12,816 bases of DNA from an uncultured Lachnospiraceae bacterium (GCA_900556645.1 USPJ01000009.1:1-12816); one strand, 5' to 3'. Shown: positions 1-7,437, counted from the stretch's first letter. Notes: generated by a model not told the origin, from the letters alone. Translations and numbers: made by a program.

Positions 1-1242
1 CGAATTTATGGTGTAAAGGATTTACGTTTGGAAGAGTTTCCTCTCCCTCCTATGCAGGATGACGAGATGATTGCCCGCATTGTCACGGACAGTCTCTGTA
101 TGTCAACCTATAAAGTATCCAATCAGGGAGCAAAGCACAAAAAGCTGCCGGACAACCTTGCAGAAAACCCGGTTATCATGGGTCATGAGTTCTGCGGCGT
201 CATTGAAAAGGTAGGAAAGAAATGGGAACATCTCTACAAACCGGGAGATAAATTTGTGGCACAGCCGAATCTGGGTCGTGCAGACACTTTTTCTCTGGGT
301 TATTCTTTCCCATATGTGGGTGGAGAAGCCACCTATGCTCTGATTATGAACGAAGCTATTGAAAAGGGATGTCTTCTGCCTTACCGCGGAGACTCTTTCT
401 TTGAAGGTGCTTTGGTGGAACCTCTGTCCTGTATCGTGGCAGGTTTTAAGGCAAGCTTCCATCTGAGAGACCGCAATGATTATGACCACACCATGGGAAT
501 CAAAGAAGGCGGTTCTCTGGCAATTTTAGGCGGTACGGGTCCTATGGGCTTCCTCGCCATTGATTACGCCATCCATAACACGCAAAAACGCCCGAAAACT
601 CTGGTGGTAACGGGACGCACACAGGAAAAGCTGGATATGGCAAAACGCCTGTACCCGGTGGAAGAAGCGGCTGACTTCGGTGTAGAGCTGCACTATATGC
701 TGACCTCCGATGATGACGACTTGATATCCGCTCTGAAACCTTTGACACCGGAGAGTAAAGGCTTCGATGATATTTTCCTGATGGCGGCAAAGGAAAATTT
801 GGTAACTCAGGCAGAACAGCTGCTGGCATTTGACGGATGTCTGAATTTCTTTGCCGGACCTGCGGACTCTAAGTTTGCCTCCACCATTAACTTTTATAAC
901 CTCCACTACAATGCCACTCATTTTGTGGGAACCAGCGGCAGCAATACCCAGGATATGAAGGACGCCATTGCTCTCATTGAAGATAAAGTAGTAAACGTAT
1001 CCAAGATTGCCACCCATATCATGGGACTGGATCAGGTATGCGATTCCATCCTGAACCTTCCAAATATGCCGGGAGGCAAGAAGATTGTATATTCCGGAAA
1101 ATCCTTCCCTGTAACGGATGTCAGCTCCTTTGGCGGCAGTGACGAATTCCACAAAACCCTTGCCAAATATGTAGCAGAGAACAACGGATTGTGGAATGCC
1201 GAGGCAGAGGCGTATTTCCTGGAGCACGCAGAGGATATTTAA
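1..1242 (+). CDS. sorE: Zinc-dependent medium-chain dehydrogenase, L-sorbose-1-phosphate reductase (SorE) type, 5'-partial
   Basis: The reading frame is open from base 1 (R-I-Y-G-V-K-D-L-R then L-E-E-F), so the true start lies left of the window and the TTG at 28 is an internal Leu codon. The 413 visible residues cover nearly the whole of a roughly 410-420 residue family. Counting from Leu at base 28 as residue 1, the catalytic zinc signature is seen as Cys24 (DSLCMS), His53-Glu54 (GHEFCG) and Glu131 (VEPLS). The NAD(P)-binding Rossmann loop GGTGPMG is at 168-174. The four-Cys structural-zinc loop of alcohol dehydrogenases is absent, as expected for polyol-type members. The DSLCMS start, the long GYSFP/GGEAT segment and the HAEDI C-terminus resemble SorE of enteric bacteria, which interconverts L-sorbose 1-phosphate and glucitol 6-phosphate in the cytoplasm. 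The substrate is inferred from family only. No sorbose transport gene is visible because the upstream neighbourhood is cut off. Confidence 0.82.
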   Translation, partial: RIYGVKDLRLEEFPLPPMQDDEMIARIVTDSLCMSTYKVSNQGAKHKKLPDNLAENPVIMGHEFCGVIEKVGKKWEHLYKPGDKFVAQPNLGRADTFSLGYSFPYVGGEATYALIMNEAIEKGCLLPYRGDSFFEGALVEPLSCIVAGFKASFHLRDRNDYDHTMGIKEGGSLAILGGTGPMGFLAIDYAIHNTQKRPKTLVVTGRTQEKLDMAKRLYPVEEAADFGVELHYMLTSDDDDLISALKPLTPESKGFDDIFLMAAKENLVTQAEQLLAFDGCLNFFAGPADSKFASTINFYNLHYNATHFVGTSGSNTQDMKDAIALIEDKVVNVSKIATHIMGLDQVCDSILNLPNMPGGKKIVYSGKSFPVTDVSSFGGSDEFHKTLAKYVAENNGLWNAEAEAYFLEHAEDI

Positions 1243-1270
1243 TATATCCCCCGAATCGCTACGGAAAAAT

Positions 1271-1305
1271 AAAAAGGTGTTTCACACACAGCGAAACACC
1301 TTTTT
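1271..1305. terminator. Bidirectional rho-independent terminator between convergent genes
   Basis: A perfect 13-bp inverted repeat is seen: AAAAAGGTGTTTC (1271-1283), a 9-nt loop, then GAAACACCTTTTT (1293-1305). It is followed on the + strand by TTTTTATTTT, and on the - strand the mirror tract reads TTTTTATTTTT. It lies between the sorE-like stop (1242) and the fprA stop (1319), which converge, so it can serve both transcripts. Confidence 0.93.
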
Positions 1306-1318
1306 ATTTTATATTTTT

Positions 1319-2479
1319 CTACACAATCTTCTCTGCCAGTTCACGCATCTGTGCTACATTTTCCGGTTTCATGGAGGATTTGATGGTAACCACATCATCC
1401 AGAACCGTAATGTCTTTCATTTCCCCTAAGATACCACGCATACATTTTGCTGCCATCGGTCCCCAGGAACCGTTTTCGATTAATGCCACCGTACGCTTCT
1501 GGTAGCTCTTGGCTTTCAAATGATGCAGGAAATCTTCCATACAAGGGAAGAGTCCGCCGTCATAGGTTGGGCTGGCAAGCACCATCTTATCAAATCGGAA
1601 GGCATTGGCAACTGCCTGTGCCATATCGTCCCTTGCCAAATCCATCAATACCACTTTTTTTGCTCCGGCTTCTTCCAAAAGTCCTGCCATTTTCTCCGCT
1701 GCAATTCTGGTATTTCCGTGAATGGATGCGTATGCCAAAAGGATTCCTTCCTCCTCCGGCTCATAGCTGCTCCATGTCAGATATTTTCCGATATAATAGC
1801 CCAAATCTTCCTTCAGAATCGGTCCGTGTAGCGGTGCAATCATCTGTATATCCAGTGTAGCTGCTTTTTTCAATAAATTTTGTACCGGATTTCCGTATTT
1901 TCCAACGATATTGATAAAATATCTTCTTGCCTCACCAAGCCATTCCTCTTCGGTATCCAGACTTCCGAATTTTCCAAATCCGTCTGCACTGAAAAGAATT
2001 TTTTCGGACTGCTCATAAGCAACCATAACCTCCGGCCAGTGAACCATCGGTGCCATAAAAAATTGTAACGTATGTTTTCCCAATTCCAAGGTGTCTCCCT
2101 CTGCCACCGTCACTACCCGGTCCGCAAAGTCCATGGTAAAAAACTGTCCCATCATCGGTACGGTTTTGGCATTAGCCACAATTTTCATCTGAGGAAAACG
2201 CTCTGACAGAAGCTGAATGTTCGCCGCATGATCCGGCTCCATATGGGATACCACCAGATAATCCGGCTCTCTTCCTGCCAGCTCCAGATTCATTCTTCGA
2301 AGCCATTCTCCGGTGGCTCTGGTATCTACCGTATCCATAACCGCAATCTTTTCATCTAAAATCAAATAGGAATTGTAGGAAACTCCGTTGGGAATCTTAT
2401 ACTGGCTTTCAAACAAATCCAATGTTTTATCATTTGCTCCAATATATTTAATCTGCTCTGTAATTTTTATGTTACTCAT
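1319..2479 (-). CDS. fprA: FprA-family A-type flavoprotein (flavodiiron protein)
   Basis: This cytoplasmic enzyme reduces O2 to water and/or NO to N2O, using electrons from rubredoxin or a related donor; it protects anaerobes. The 386 residues match class A flavodiiron proteins, a metallo-beta-lactamase-like domain (about 1-245) followed by a flavodoxin domain (about 246-386), with no extra C-terminal rubredoxin domain. The di-iron ligand set is complete: His79, Glu81, Asp83, His84 (HMEPDH), His147 (MVHWPE), Asp166 (FSADGFG) and His218 (PLHGP). The FMN-binding loop is YASIHGNT (250-257). A good ribosome binding site, AAAGGTGAG, lies 6 nt before the ATG (2486-2494). It follows trpS by 26 nt and is probably the last gene of a four-gene operon ending at the 1271-1305 terminator. 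Whether O2 or NO is preferred cannot be told from sequence. No dedicated rubredoxin gene is present nearby. Confidence 0.95.
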   Translation of the reverse strand: MSNIKITEQIKYIGANDKTLDLFESQYKIPNGVSYNSYLILDEKIAVMDTVDTRATGEWLRRMNLELAGREPDYLVVSHMEPDHAANIQLLSERFPQMKIVANAKTVPMMGQFFTMDFADRVVTVAEGDTLELGKHTLQFFMAPMVHWPEVMVAYEQSEKILFSADGFGKFGSLDTEEEWLGEARRYFINIVGKYGNPVQNLLKKAATLDIQMIAPLHGPILKEDLGYYIGKYLTWSSYEPEEEGILLAYASIHGNTRIAAEKMAGLLEEAGAKKVVLMDLARDDMAQAVANAFRFDKMVLASPTYDGGLFPCMEDFLHHLKAKSYQKRTVALIENGSWGPMAAKCMRGILGEMKDITVLDDVVTIKSSMKPENVAQMRELAEKIV

Positions 2480-2505
2480 GTTCTTCTCACCTTTCCTTTT
2501 TTATC

Positions 2506-3510
2506 TTATCTGATTCTCTCCGTAAGTCCCACTTTTTTCTGAACCTTACGAAGGGTTTTGGATGCATAGTAAGCAGCTTTCTCATCATTCATTTTAATCA
2601 TGCTTTCAATGTATCCTTTGTCCTTCATCAGCTCTTCATAACGATTTTGCAATGGTTTTAAATGGTCAGCTACAGTTTCTCCCACTGCCAGTTTGAAATC
2701 TCCATAACCTTTTCCGGCAAATTCTTTCTCAATTTCCTCATAGGTCTTTCCGGTTACTGCACTATAAATATCCATCAGATTGCTGATTCCCGGTTTCTCC
2801 TCTGCATACCGCACTTCACTCTCGGAATCCGTAACAGCACGTTTAAATTTACGGATAATGGTGTCGGTGTCATCCAGCAGAAGAATCGTCGCATTGACAT
2901 TCTCATCTGACTTGGACATTTTCTTAGTTGGCTCCTGCAAGCTCATGATTTTTGCACCCTTTTTACCGATGTATGGCTCCGGGATGGTAAACACATCTCC
3001 GTAAATATGGTTAAAACGCTCCGCAATATCTCTGGTAATCTCCAAATGCTGCTTTTGATCCACGCCCACCGGTACAACATCCGCCTGATATAACAGGATA
3101 TCTGCTGCCATCAATACTGGATATGTATAGAGACCTGCGTTGATATTATCTGCATGTTTTGCAGCTTTATCCTTAAACTGGGTCATTCTGTTCAACTCTC
3201 CCATATAGGTAAAGCAATCCAATATCCAACCCAGCTCCGCATGACCGGACACATGGGACTGATAATAGATACAGTTCTTTTCCGGATCTAAGCCTGCCGC
3301 CACATAAAGGGCATATAAAGCTCTGGCATTTTTACGAAAATCCGCCGGCACCTGACGAACAGTCAGGGAATGTAAATCCATAACTCCATAGATACATTCA
3401 TATTCATCCGTCAATTCTACCCAGTTTTTCAATGCTCCCAAATAATTTCCCAAAGTCAGGGTTCCTGTTGCCTGCATTCCACTATAAAGTACTTTCTTGT
3501 CGTTTAACAT
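2506..3510 (-). CDS. trpS: Tryptophanyl-tRNA synthetase
   Basis: This class Ic aminoacyl-tRNA synthetase charges tRNA-Trp with tryptophan using ATP in the cytoplasm. Its 334 residues fit the usual bacterial TrpRS length of about 325-340. The HIGH-equivalent motif is TLGNYLG (19-25). The tryptophan/adenylate pocket segment includes PVLMAADILLY (131-141) and VGVDQKQHLE (148-157). The class I signature KMSKS is intact at 197-201, in KKMSKSDEN. The start ATG overlaps the stop of the upstream DUF5662 gene in the 7-base ATGTTAA (3504-3510), so translation may be coupled. Its own SD-like AGAGG lies 7 nt upstream, inside the preceding gene. There is no room for a T-box leader in front of it, unlike many stand-alone trpS genes of Firmicutes, so regulation must come from the operon promoter or an undetected internal one. 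Confidence 0.97.
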   Translation of the reverse strand: MLNDKKVLYSGMQATGTLTLGNYLGALKNWVELTDEYECIYGVMDLHSLTVRQVPADFRKNARALYALYVAAGLDPEKNCIYYQSHVSGHAELGWILDCFTYMGELNRMTQFKDKAAKHADNINAGLYTYPVLMAADILLYQADVVPVGVDQKQHLEITRDIAERFNHIYGDVFTIPEPYIGKKGAKIMSLQEPTKKMSKSDENVNATILLLDDTDTIIRKFKRAVTDSESEVRYAEEKPGISNLMDIYSAVTGKTYEEIEKEFAGKGYGDFKLAVGETVADHLKPLQNRYEELMKDKGYIESMIKMNDEKAAYYASKTLRKVQKKVGLTERIR

Positions 3511-4067
3511 TTCTTTTCCTCTCTTCTCTCACTATTTTTATTGTGTAAGACTTCTCGTCTAATATAATCGTAGGTCTTTTCCTCCCCTTCTTCCGCCAGC
3601 ATATACAAAAGCTTTTCCAAAAGCTCTTTTGTATCAGGATGAAGAATATGTATATTCTTTCCATTCTCGTAGTATTCCAGCGGACTCCGGTCGGTATACG
3701 CCTCCTTCTGATAGTTTTTCGAGGCGGAAACCCGATCGATAAACATTTCCACCACATAGTTTACCGGCATTTTCATTCCGCAGATTCCCTCATCCTTATT
3801 GACACTGTAATCAATCCAGTATTCCATATGGTGCTTGTTTCTTCCTTTGTGATGCAGCCATGCGGAGGAATAACCCTTATCCTTCCGCTCTGCATTATTG
3901 GGACTCATATTTCCCTGATAATATTTACAGCCCACCAGAAATTCCACGGGACTGTACTTACTCCAGTCATGCATAATTCCCTGTCGGTACAAACCGACTT
4001 TGAAGCATCCGGCACGAACCAGATTCTTATGGTGCATGATGGTCTTTAAATGCTGCCACATTTTCAT
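3504..4067 (-). CDS. DUF5662 family protein, His-rich, function unknown
   Basis: I recognise the layout of the uncharacterised DUF5662 family; no function is established. The ATG at 4067 is chosen over the longer open frame (TTG at 4094) because AAGGCAGGT lies 7 nt upstream and the gene then begins 5 nt after the previous stop. This gives 187 residues. Conserved-looking blocks in order are H12-H13, HDWSKYSPVEF (33-43), AWLHHKGRNKHHMEYW (69-84) and a C-terminal Glu/Lys-rich helical region. The H...HD...HH...HH spacing in a mostly helical protein is reminiscent of HD-type metal hydrolases, but this is inference and no substrate can be named. There is no signal peptide or membrane segment, so it is probably cytosolic. 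It is the second gene of the operon with the GH13-like protein, trpS and fprA. Its stop codon overlaps the trpS start. Confidence 0.85.
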   Translation of the reverse strand: MKMWQHLKTIMHHKNLVRAGCFKVGLYRQGIMHDWSKYSPVEFLVGCKYYQGNMSPNNAERKDKGYSSAWLHHKGRNKHHMEYWIDYSVNKDEGICGMKMPVNYVVEMFIDRVSASKNYQKEAYTDRSPLEYYENGKNIHILHPDTKELLEKLLYMLAEEGEEKTYDYIRREVLHNKNSERREEKKC

Positions 4068-4072
4068 TTCAT

Positions 4073-5857
4073 TTACCTGCCTTGTAAAATACAAATCGTC
4101 TGTCCAAAGGTCTCATAGTAATTTTTCTCCAGCTTTTTCGGTTCCGGCAGAAAAGGTTCTTCCTCCTCCGTACTCATCACCAGATACCAATGCTTTCCCT
4201 TTGGCAGCTTCGGAAGTGCAAAATTCTGCATTCCCATATAAAAATTATATCCGATATAGAGAAATGTATCCGCTTCTTTTGGCGTTTCCTCCTGTGCATA
4301 GTTCTCTGTATACATCACGCCCACAGACCTTGTGGTTCCCCGGATATCGGAGATCCAAGCCTCTGCACCGTGATAGGATAAATCAGGATATCCCAGTTTT
4401 TTGTAATCATTTCTCCTAAAAGGCTCCTTCATGGATAATATAGGATGTGCTTTCCGAAAAGCAATCATCTGTCGTACAAACTCACGGAGCCTTTCCTGCT
4501 CCCTGCCCTTTTTCCAGTTTATCCATCCGATTTTATTATCCTGACAATAAGCGTTATTATTTCCCTCTTGAGAATTGACCACTTCATCACCACTCCACAA
4601 TAATGGAATTCCCTGTGCCAGATATAGCACAGCCAATGCATTGCGTATCTGCTTTTCCCTGATTCTTTTCACAAAGGCTTTTCTGGTTCTTCCCTCAATT
4701 CCATAATTGGAACTGAAATTCCAATCGTTTCCGTCCAGATTCTCTTCTCCATTCGCACTGTTGTGTTTTTCGTTATAAGAAAACACATCTGCCAGCGTAA
4801 AAGTGTTATTGTTGCTGATATAATTCACAAAATGCTGGATTTCCTGTTGTTTTTGCATCTGCCCTAAAAATTCTGTCATATCTCCTCCCAGATGATTCAG
4901 CATCTTTCTGGCAGGATAGAGAAATTCATCATTATAAACATAGAGATTATCGTATTTCTCTTTTTGAATCAGCTCATAGGGAAATCCCTCATAAAAAATC
5001 TTGGTCCTGCTGAGATACGGATCCTTTACCACCGCCTCAATCGGAAGTTTTTCTCCCAATAACTTGAAACCATCCACATGATATTCCTTCAACCAGAACC
5101 GCAATACTTCAATAATTAAATTAGGATTTATTTTATTGTCAAAATGCATTTCCATAATAAATTCCATCTTATGGTTATGCAGCTTTTGAATCAGCTTCTT
5201 TAATTCACATTCCGGCTTATCCGTATAGGCATAGGAAGCCTTTACCGCAAAATAGTCGCTGGGTGCATACCCCCAGAAATTGATTTTCTCCGGCTCCATC
5301 CACTCTTCAAATTCATAGACCGGCATTACTTCTAAGGAAGTAATTCCCAGTTCCTTTAATTCTTCTACACTGTCAGCCAACGCCGCAAAGGTTCCCCTTT
5401 TCTTTCCCGACCGTTCCATGGAAAAGCCCCGGACATGAAGCTTGTACATAATCATCTCCTGTGCCGGTAGCTCCGGTGCCTTATCCTCTCCCCACGCAAA
5501 TTCCTCTTCCGGGAATCCACTGAGTAAGACTTCGGATTCTAAATCCCGCTTTTTGTCTGCCCAAATCTCGCGTCCTATCACCCGTACTCCATAAGGGTCT
5601 CGTTGCTTTTTCCCGTCTATCTCATAACAATAATCATATTCTTCCGTGGAGAAATCCAGAAGCCGTATAGAACGTACCGAGCCGATGCAGTATTCCTTCG
5701 GGACTGTAACCCGTGCTTTTAACTTCTTTCCTACTTTATCAAACAATAAAATTGCACAGGCAGTTTCCCTCGGACATTGAAATGTAAAAATAACATCATT
5801 TCCACATTTTGTAATTCCCATTTTTTCATAATTTCCTGCCTGTACCTTTATGTTCAT
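4073..5857 (-). CDS. Debranching-enzyme-like GH13 family protein, probable pseudoenzyme
   Basis: This 594-residue protein has the isoamylase/GlgX/pullulanase fold order: an N-terminal beta-sandwich region (about 1-130, CBM48-like), a GH13 barrel from YKLHVRGFS (138-146), and a C-terminal beta domain. Family landmarks remain, such as WGYAPSDYF (195-203), FTLADVFSYNEKHN (353-366), the ANGEENLDG segment and GIPLLWSGDE (416-425). The catalytic regions look lost. Region I (normally DVVxNH) reads E236-M-H-F-D-N241. Region II (DGFRxD) reads DGFKLL, placing Leu267 at the nucleophile Asp. Region IV (HD) reads Asn350-Asn351. Only Glu290, the likely acid/base, seems kept. Enzymatic hydrolysis is therefore unlikely; glycogen binding or a regulatory role is speculation. 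The protein has no signal peptide and would be cytosolic. It is the first gene of the operon, has a weak SD-like GGAAAGAG, and has intact reading-frame codon structure, so it is not a decayed gene. Confidence 0.85.
   Translation of the reverse strand: MNIKVQAGNYEKMGITKCGNDVIFTFQCPRETACAILLFDKVGKKLKARVTVPKEYCIGSVRSIRLLDFSTEEYDYCYEIDGKKQRDPYGVRVIGREIWADKKRDLESEVLLSGFPEEEFAWGEDKAPELPAQEMIMYKLHVRGFSMERSGKKRGTFAALADSVEELKELGITSLEVMPVYEFEEWMEPEKINFWGYAPSDYFAVKASYAYTDKPECELKKLIQKLHNHKMEFIMEMHFDNKINPNLIIEVLRFWLKEYHVDGFKLLGEKLPIEAVVKDPYLSRTKIFYEGFPYELIQKEKYDNLYVYNDEFLYPARKMLNHLGGDMTEFLGQMQKQQEIQHFVNYISNNNTFTLADVFSYNEKHNSANGEENLDGNDWNFSSNYGIEGRTRKAFVKRIREKQIRNALAVLYLAQGIPLLWSGDEVVNSQEGNNNAYCQDNKIGWINWKKGREQERLREFVRQMIAFRKAHPILSMKEPFRRNDYKKLGYPDLSYHGAEAWISDIRGTTRSVGVMYTENYAQEETPKEADTFLYIGYNFYMGMQNFALPKLPKGKHWYLVMSTEEEEPFLPEPKKLEKNYYETFGQTICILQGR
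4075..4083 (-). promoter_or_regulatory. Ribosome binding site that fixes the DUF5662 start
   Basis: AAGGCAGGT on the - strand lies 7 nt before the ATG at 4067 and overlaps the last codons and stop of the GH13-like gene. It supports ATG 4067 rather than the upstream TTG at 4094, which would place the start inside the preceding gene. Confidence 0.65.
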
Positions 5858-5890
5858 GTCTCTTTCCGCCTTTACTTTTTCGTCTGTATT

Positions 5891-5919
5891 ATTATATCTT
5901 TTTTCCCTAGATTTGTATA
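5891..5919 (-). promoter_or_regulatory. Probable sigma-A promoter of the GH13-like/DUF5662/trpS/fprA operon
   Basis: On the - strand a perfect TATAAT (5891-5896) is preceded by a 17-nt spacer and a weak -35, TATACA (5914-5919, 4/6 to TTGACA). Transcription would start near 5884, about 27 nt before the ATG at 5857. It is the only good candidate in the 142-nt divergent intergenic region for this strand. Confidence 0.6.
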
Positions 5920-5936
5920 CACCCTTATAAAATTTC

Positions 5937-5964
5937 TTGACTTTTGTCCGCCATGCTTTAAAAT
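5937..5964 (+). promoter_or_regulatory. Probable sigma-A promoter of the HD-GYP/DUF1292 pair
   Basis: TTGACT (5937-5942, 5/6) and TAAAAT (5959-5964, 5/6) are separated by 16 nt. Transcription would start near 5971, about 29 nt before the HD-GYP start. It lies back to back with the leftward promoter at 5891-5919, their -35 boxes 17 nt apart. Confidence 0.65.
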
Positions 5965-5999
5965 ATTTTTAAAGGATATTTCAAAGAGCGAGGTAAGGC

Positions 6000-7091
6000 A
6001 TGCATACAGTTAAAACGAAAGATCTAAAACCGGGAATGATTACCGCTGAGCGGGTTTTGTCAAAACAGGGACAGCTAATTGTGAACAAAGATATCTCTTT
6101 GACCAATCAGATGATTGTCCACATGGAATATTATGGTGTTCCGTCTGCCAAAATTGTAGATGGTATGATTCCCACTGCGGCAATTGAAAACATGGCAAGA
6201 ACAGAAAACGTAAATCTGTCCTATTCCCAGCGGATTCAAAATAGCAGTGATTTCAAAAAGTTCAAAGATGATTACACGAAGAAAATAGATTTTATTAAAT
6301 TTTCTTTAAACAATCTTATTGACCATACTAATCCTGTGGATCAGGCAGAGCTTATTTCCCAAGCTATCAGTCTCTTCGGAAAACAGTCTACCACCATTTC
6401 CATGTTTGATAAATTGCACAATATGCGGCAGATTGACGATTCCACCTATGCCCACAGCTTGAATGTGGGTATCATTGCCAGAATGTTCGGTATGTGGCTG
6501 GAATATTCGGATGAAGAACTGGATAATCTGACTCTGGCAGGTCTGATGCATGATATTGGAAAATGCAAGATTCCAAATGAAATTATCCAAAAAAGAGGCT
6601 CTCTTACCAAAGCCGAATACGAAATTGTCAAACAGCATCCACGGTTGGGCTATGAATTACTGAAAGACCAAAAAGTAGACCCCCGGGTTCGAAATGCGGC
6701 ATTAATGCATCATGAACGCTGTGACGGCACCGGCTATCCTTTGGGTCTTACCACCAAAAAAATTGATGACACCGCAGGTATCGTTGCCATTGCAGATGTC
6801 TATGATGCCATGACTTCCAACCGGAGCTATCGTCGGGGACTTTGTCCTTTTGAAGTAATTGCTTCCTTTGAACTGGAGGGACTAAACCGCTACAAACCAA
6901 AGTTTATCCTCTGTTTTTTGGAACACATTGCAAATGCTTATCTCAACAATGACGTATTGCTCAGCAACGGACAGACCGGTAAAATCATAATGATTACCCA
7001 GCGGCTGACCCGTCCGGTTATTCAACTGGACGAAAAAGATTTTATAGACTTAAATGAACGTCCTGATTTATATATTCAGGCTATTATCTAA
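6000..7091 (+). CDS. HD-GYP domain cyclic-di-GMP phosphodiesterase
   Basis: HD-GYP proteins hydrolyse cyclic di-GMP (to pGpG and/or GMP) at a bi- or trinuclear metal site, lowering this second messenger. The 363 residues comprise an N-terminal domain of about 130 residues, opening with the LKPGM-type motif common in clostridial HD-GYP proteins, and the HD-GYP domain at about 135-315. A C-terminal extension of about 50 residues follows. Metal and signature residues are intact: His152 (YAHSLNVG), His184-Asp185 with Lys188 (MHDIGK), His213 (KQHPRLGYE), His237-His238-Glu239, GTGYP (243-247) and Asp266 (AIADVYDAMTSNRSYR). There is no transmembrane segment, PAS, GAF or receiver domain, so the input signal is not evident and the protein is likely cytosolic. 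The ATG has GAGG 6 nt upstream. It is followed after 20 nt by the DUF1292 gene, probably in the same transcript. An active phosphodiesterase is inferred from the intact motif. Confidence 0.93.
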   Translation: MHTVKTKDLKPGMITAERVLSKQGQLIVNKDISLTNQMIVHMEYYGVPSAKIVDGMIPTAAIENMARTENVNLSYSQRIQNSSDFKKFKDDYTKKIDFIKFSLNNLIDHTNPVDQAELISQAISLFGKQSTTISMFDKLHNMRQIDDSTYAHSLNVGIIARMFGMWLEYSDEELDNLTLAGLMHDIGKCKIPNEIIQKRGSLTKAEYEIVKQHPRLGYELLKDQKVDPRVRNAALMHHERCDGTGYPLGLTTKKIDDTAGIVAIADVYDAMTSNRSYRRGLCPFEVIASFELEGLNRYKPKFILCFLEHIANAYLNNDVLLSNGQTGKIIMITQRLTRPVIQLDEKDFIDLNERPDLYIQAII

Positions 7092-7111
7092 TCAAGAAAG
7101 GAAACATAACT

Positions 7112-7426
7112 ATGGGAACAAACAACCAAAATCCAATGGATGACGAAACAGATATGCAGGTAACTCTGTCTTTAGACGATGGCTCCGAAGTGGAATGTGC
7201 CATTCTCACAATTTTTGAATTAGACGAACAGAACTATATTGTTCTCCTTCCTCTGGATGAGGACGGAAACGAAAATGCAGAAGGAGAGGTTTTCATCTAC
7301 CGCTATTTTGAAGATGAAGAGGGAAATCCTTCTCTGGAAAACATCGACAGCGATGAGGAATACGAAGCCGTTGCCGACCGTTTTGACGAACTTTTGGACG
7401 AAGCAGAATATGAGGCTATGGATTAA
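7112..7426 (+). CDS. DUF1292 family protein, highly acidic (YrzB-like)
   Basis: This small protein of 104 residues belongs by appearance to the DUF1292/YrzB family of Firmicutes, whose role is unknown. The core VTLSLDDGSEVECAILTIFE, the Y-I-V-L-L-P-L-D segment and VFIYRYFEDEEG are the family's beta-rich pattern. It is extremely acidic: I count 35 Asp/Glu, two Arg and no Lys. SD AAAGGA (7097-7102) lies 9 nt before the ATG. It starts 20 nt after the HD-GYP gene, so the two are likely co-transcribed. In Bacillus the relative yrzB sits in another neighbourhood, with yrrL/yrrK-type genes, so the HD-GYP pairing gives no firm functional clue. Its TAA stop overlaps the stop codon of the convergent helicase gene. 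Confidence 0.88.
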   Translation: MGTNNQNPMDDETDMQVTLSLDDGSEVECAILTIFELDEQNYIVLLPLDEDGNENAEGEVFIYRYFEDEEGNPSLENIDSDEEYEAVADRFDELLDEAEYEAMD

Positions 7427-7437
7427 ATCCCAGCCTC
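7412..7437. terminator. Imperfect hairpin over two overlapping convergent stop codons, possible weak terminator
   Basis: GAGGCT (7412-7417) pairs with AGCCTC (7432-7437), and inside it GGAT (7420-7423) pairs with ATCC (7427-7430), closing a TAA loop made by the DUF1292 stop codon. The + strand continues with TTTG, a very short U tract; the - strand side has none. This is the only terminator-like structure near the ends of the two convergent transcripts, but it is weak by T-tract criteria. Confidence 0.4.

Noticed and set aside
28..30. TTG at 28 as the start of the sorE-like gene
   Set aside because: The frame continues to base 1 with family-like residues (RIYGVKDLR), so the gene begins outside the window.
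526..1227. Long open frame on the - strand inside the sorE-like gene
   Set aside because: It is antisense to a well-conserved dehydrogenase frame, has no recognisable domain and no ribosome binding site; a codon-bias shadow.
3482..3757. 91-codon - strand frame overlapping the DUF5662/trpS junction
   Set aside because: It overlaps both real genes out of frame, has low-complexity basic composition and no family resemblance.
4068..4094. Longer N-terminus of the DUF5662 protein starting at TTG 4094
   Set aside because: It would overlap the preceding gene by 22 nt; the ATG at 4067 has AAGGCAGGT 7 nt upstream.
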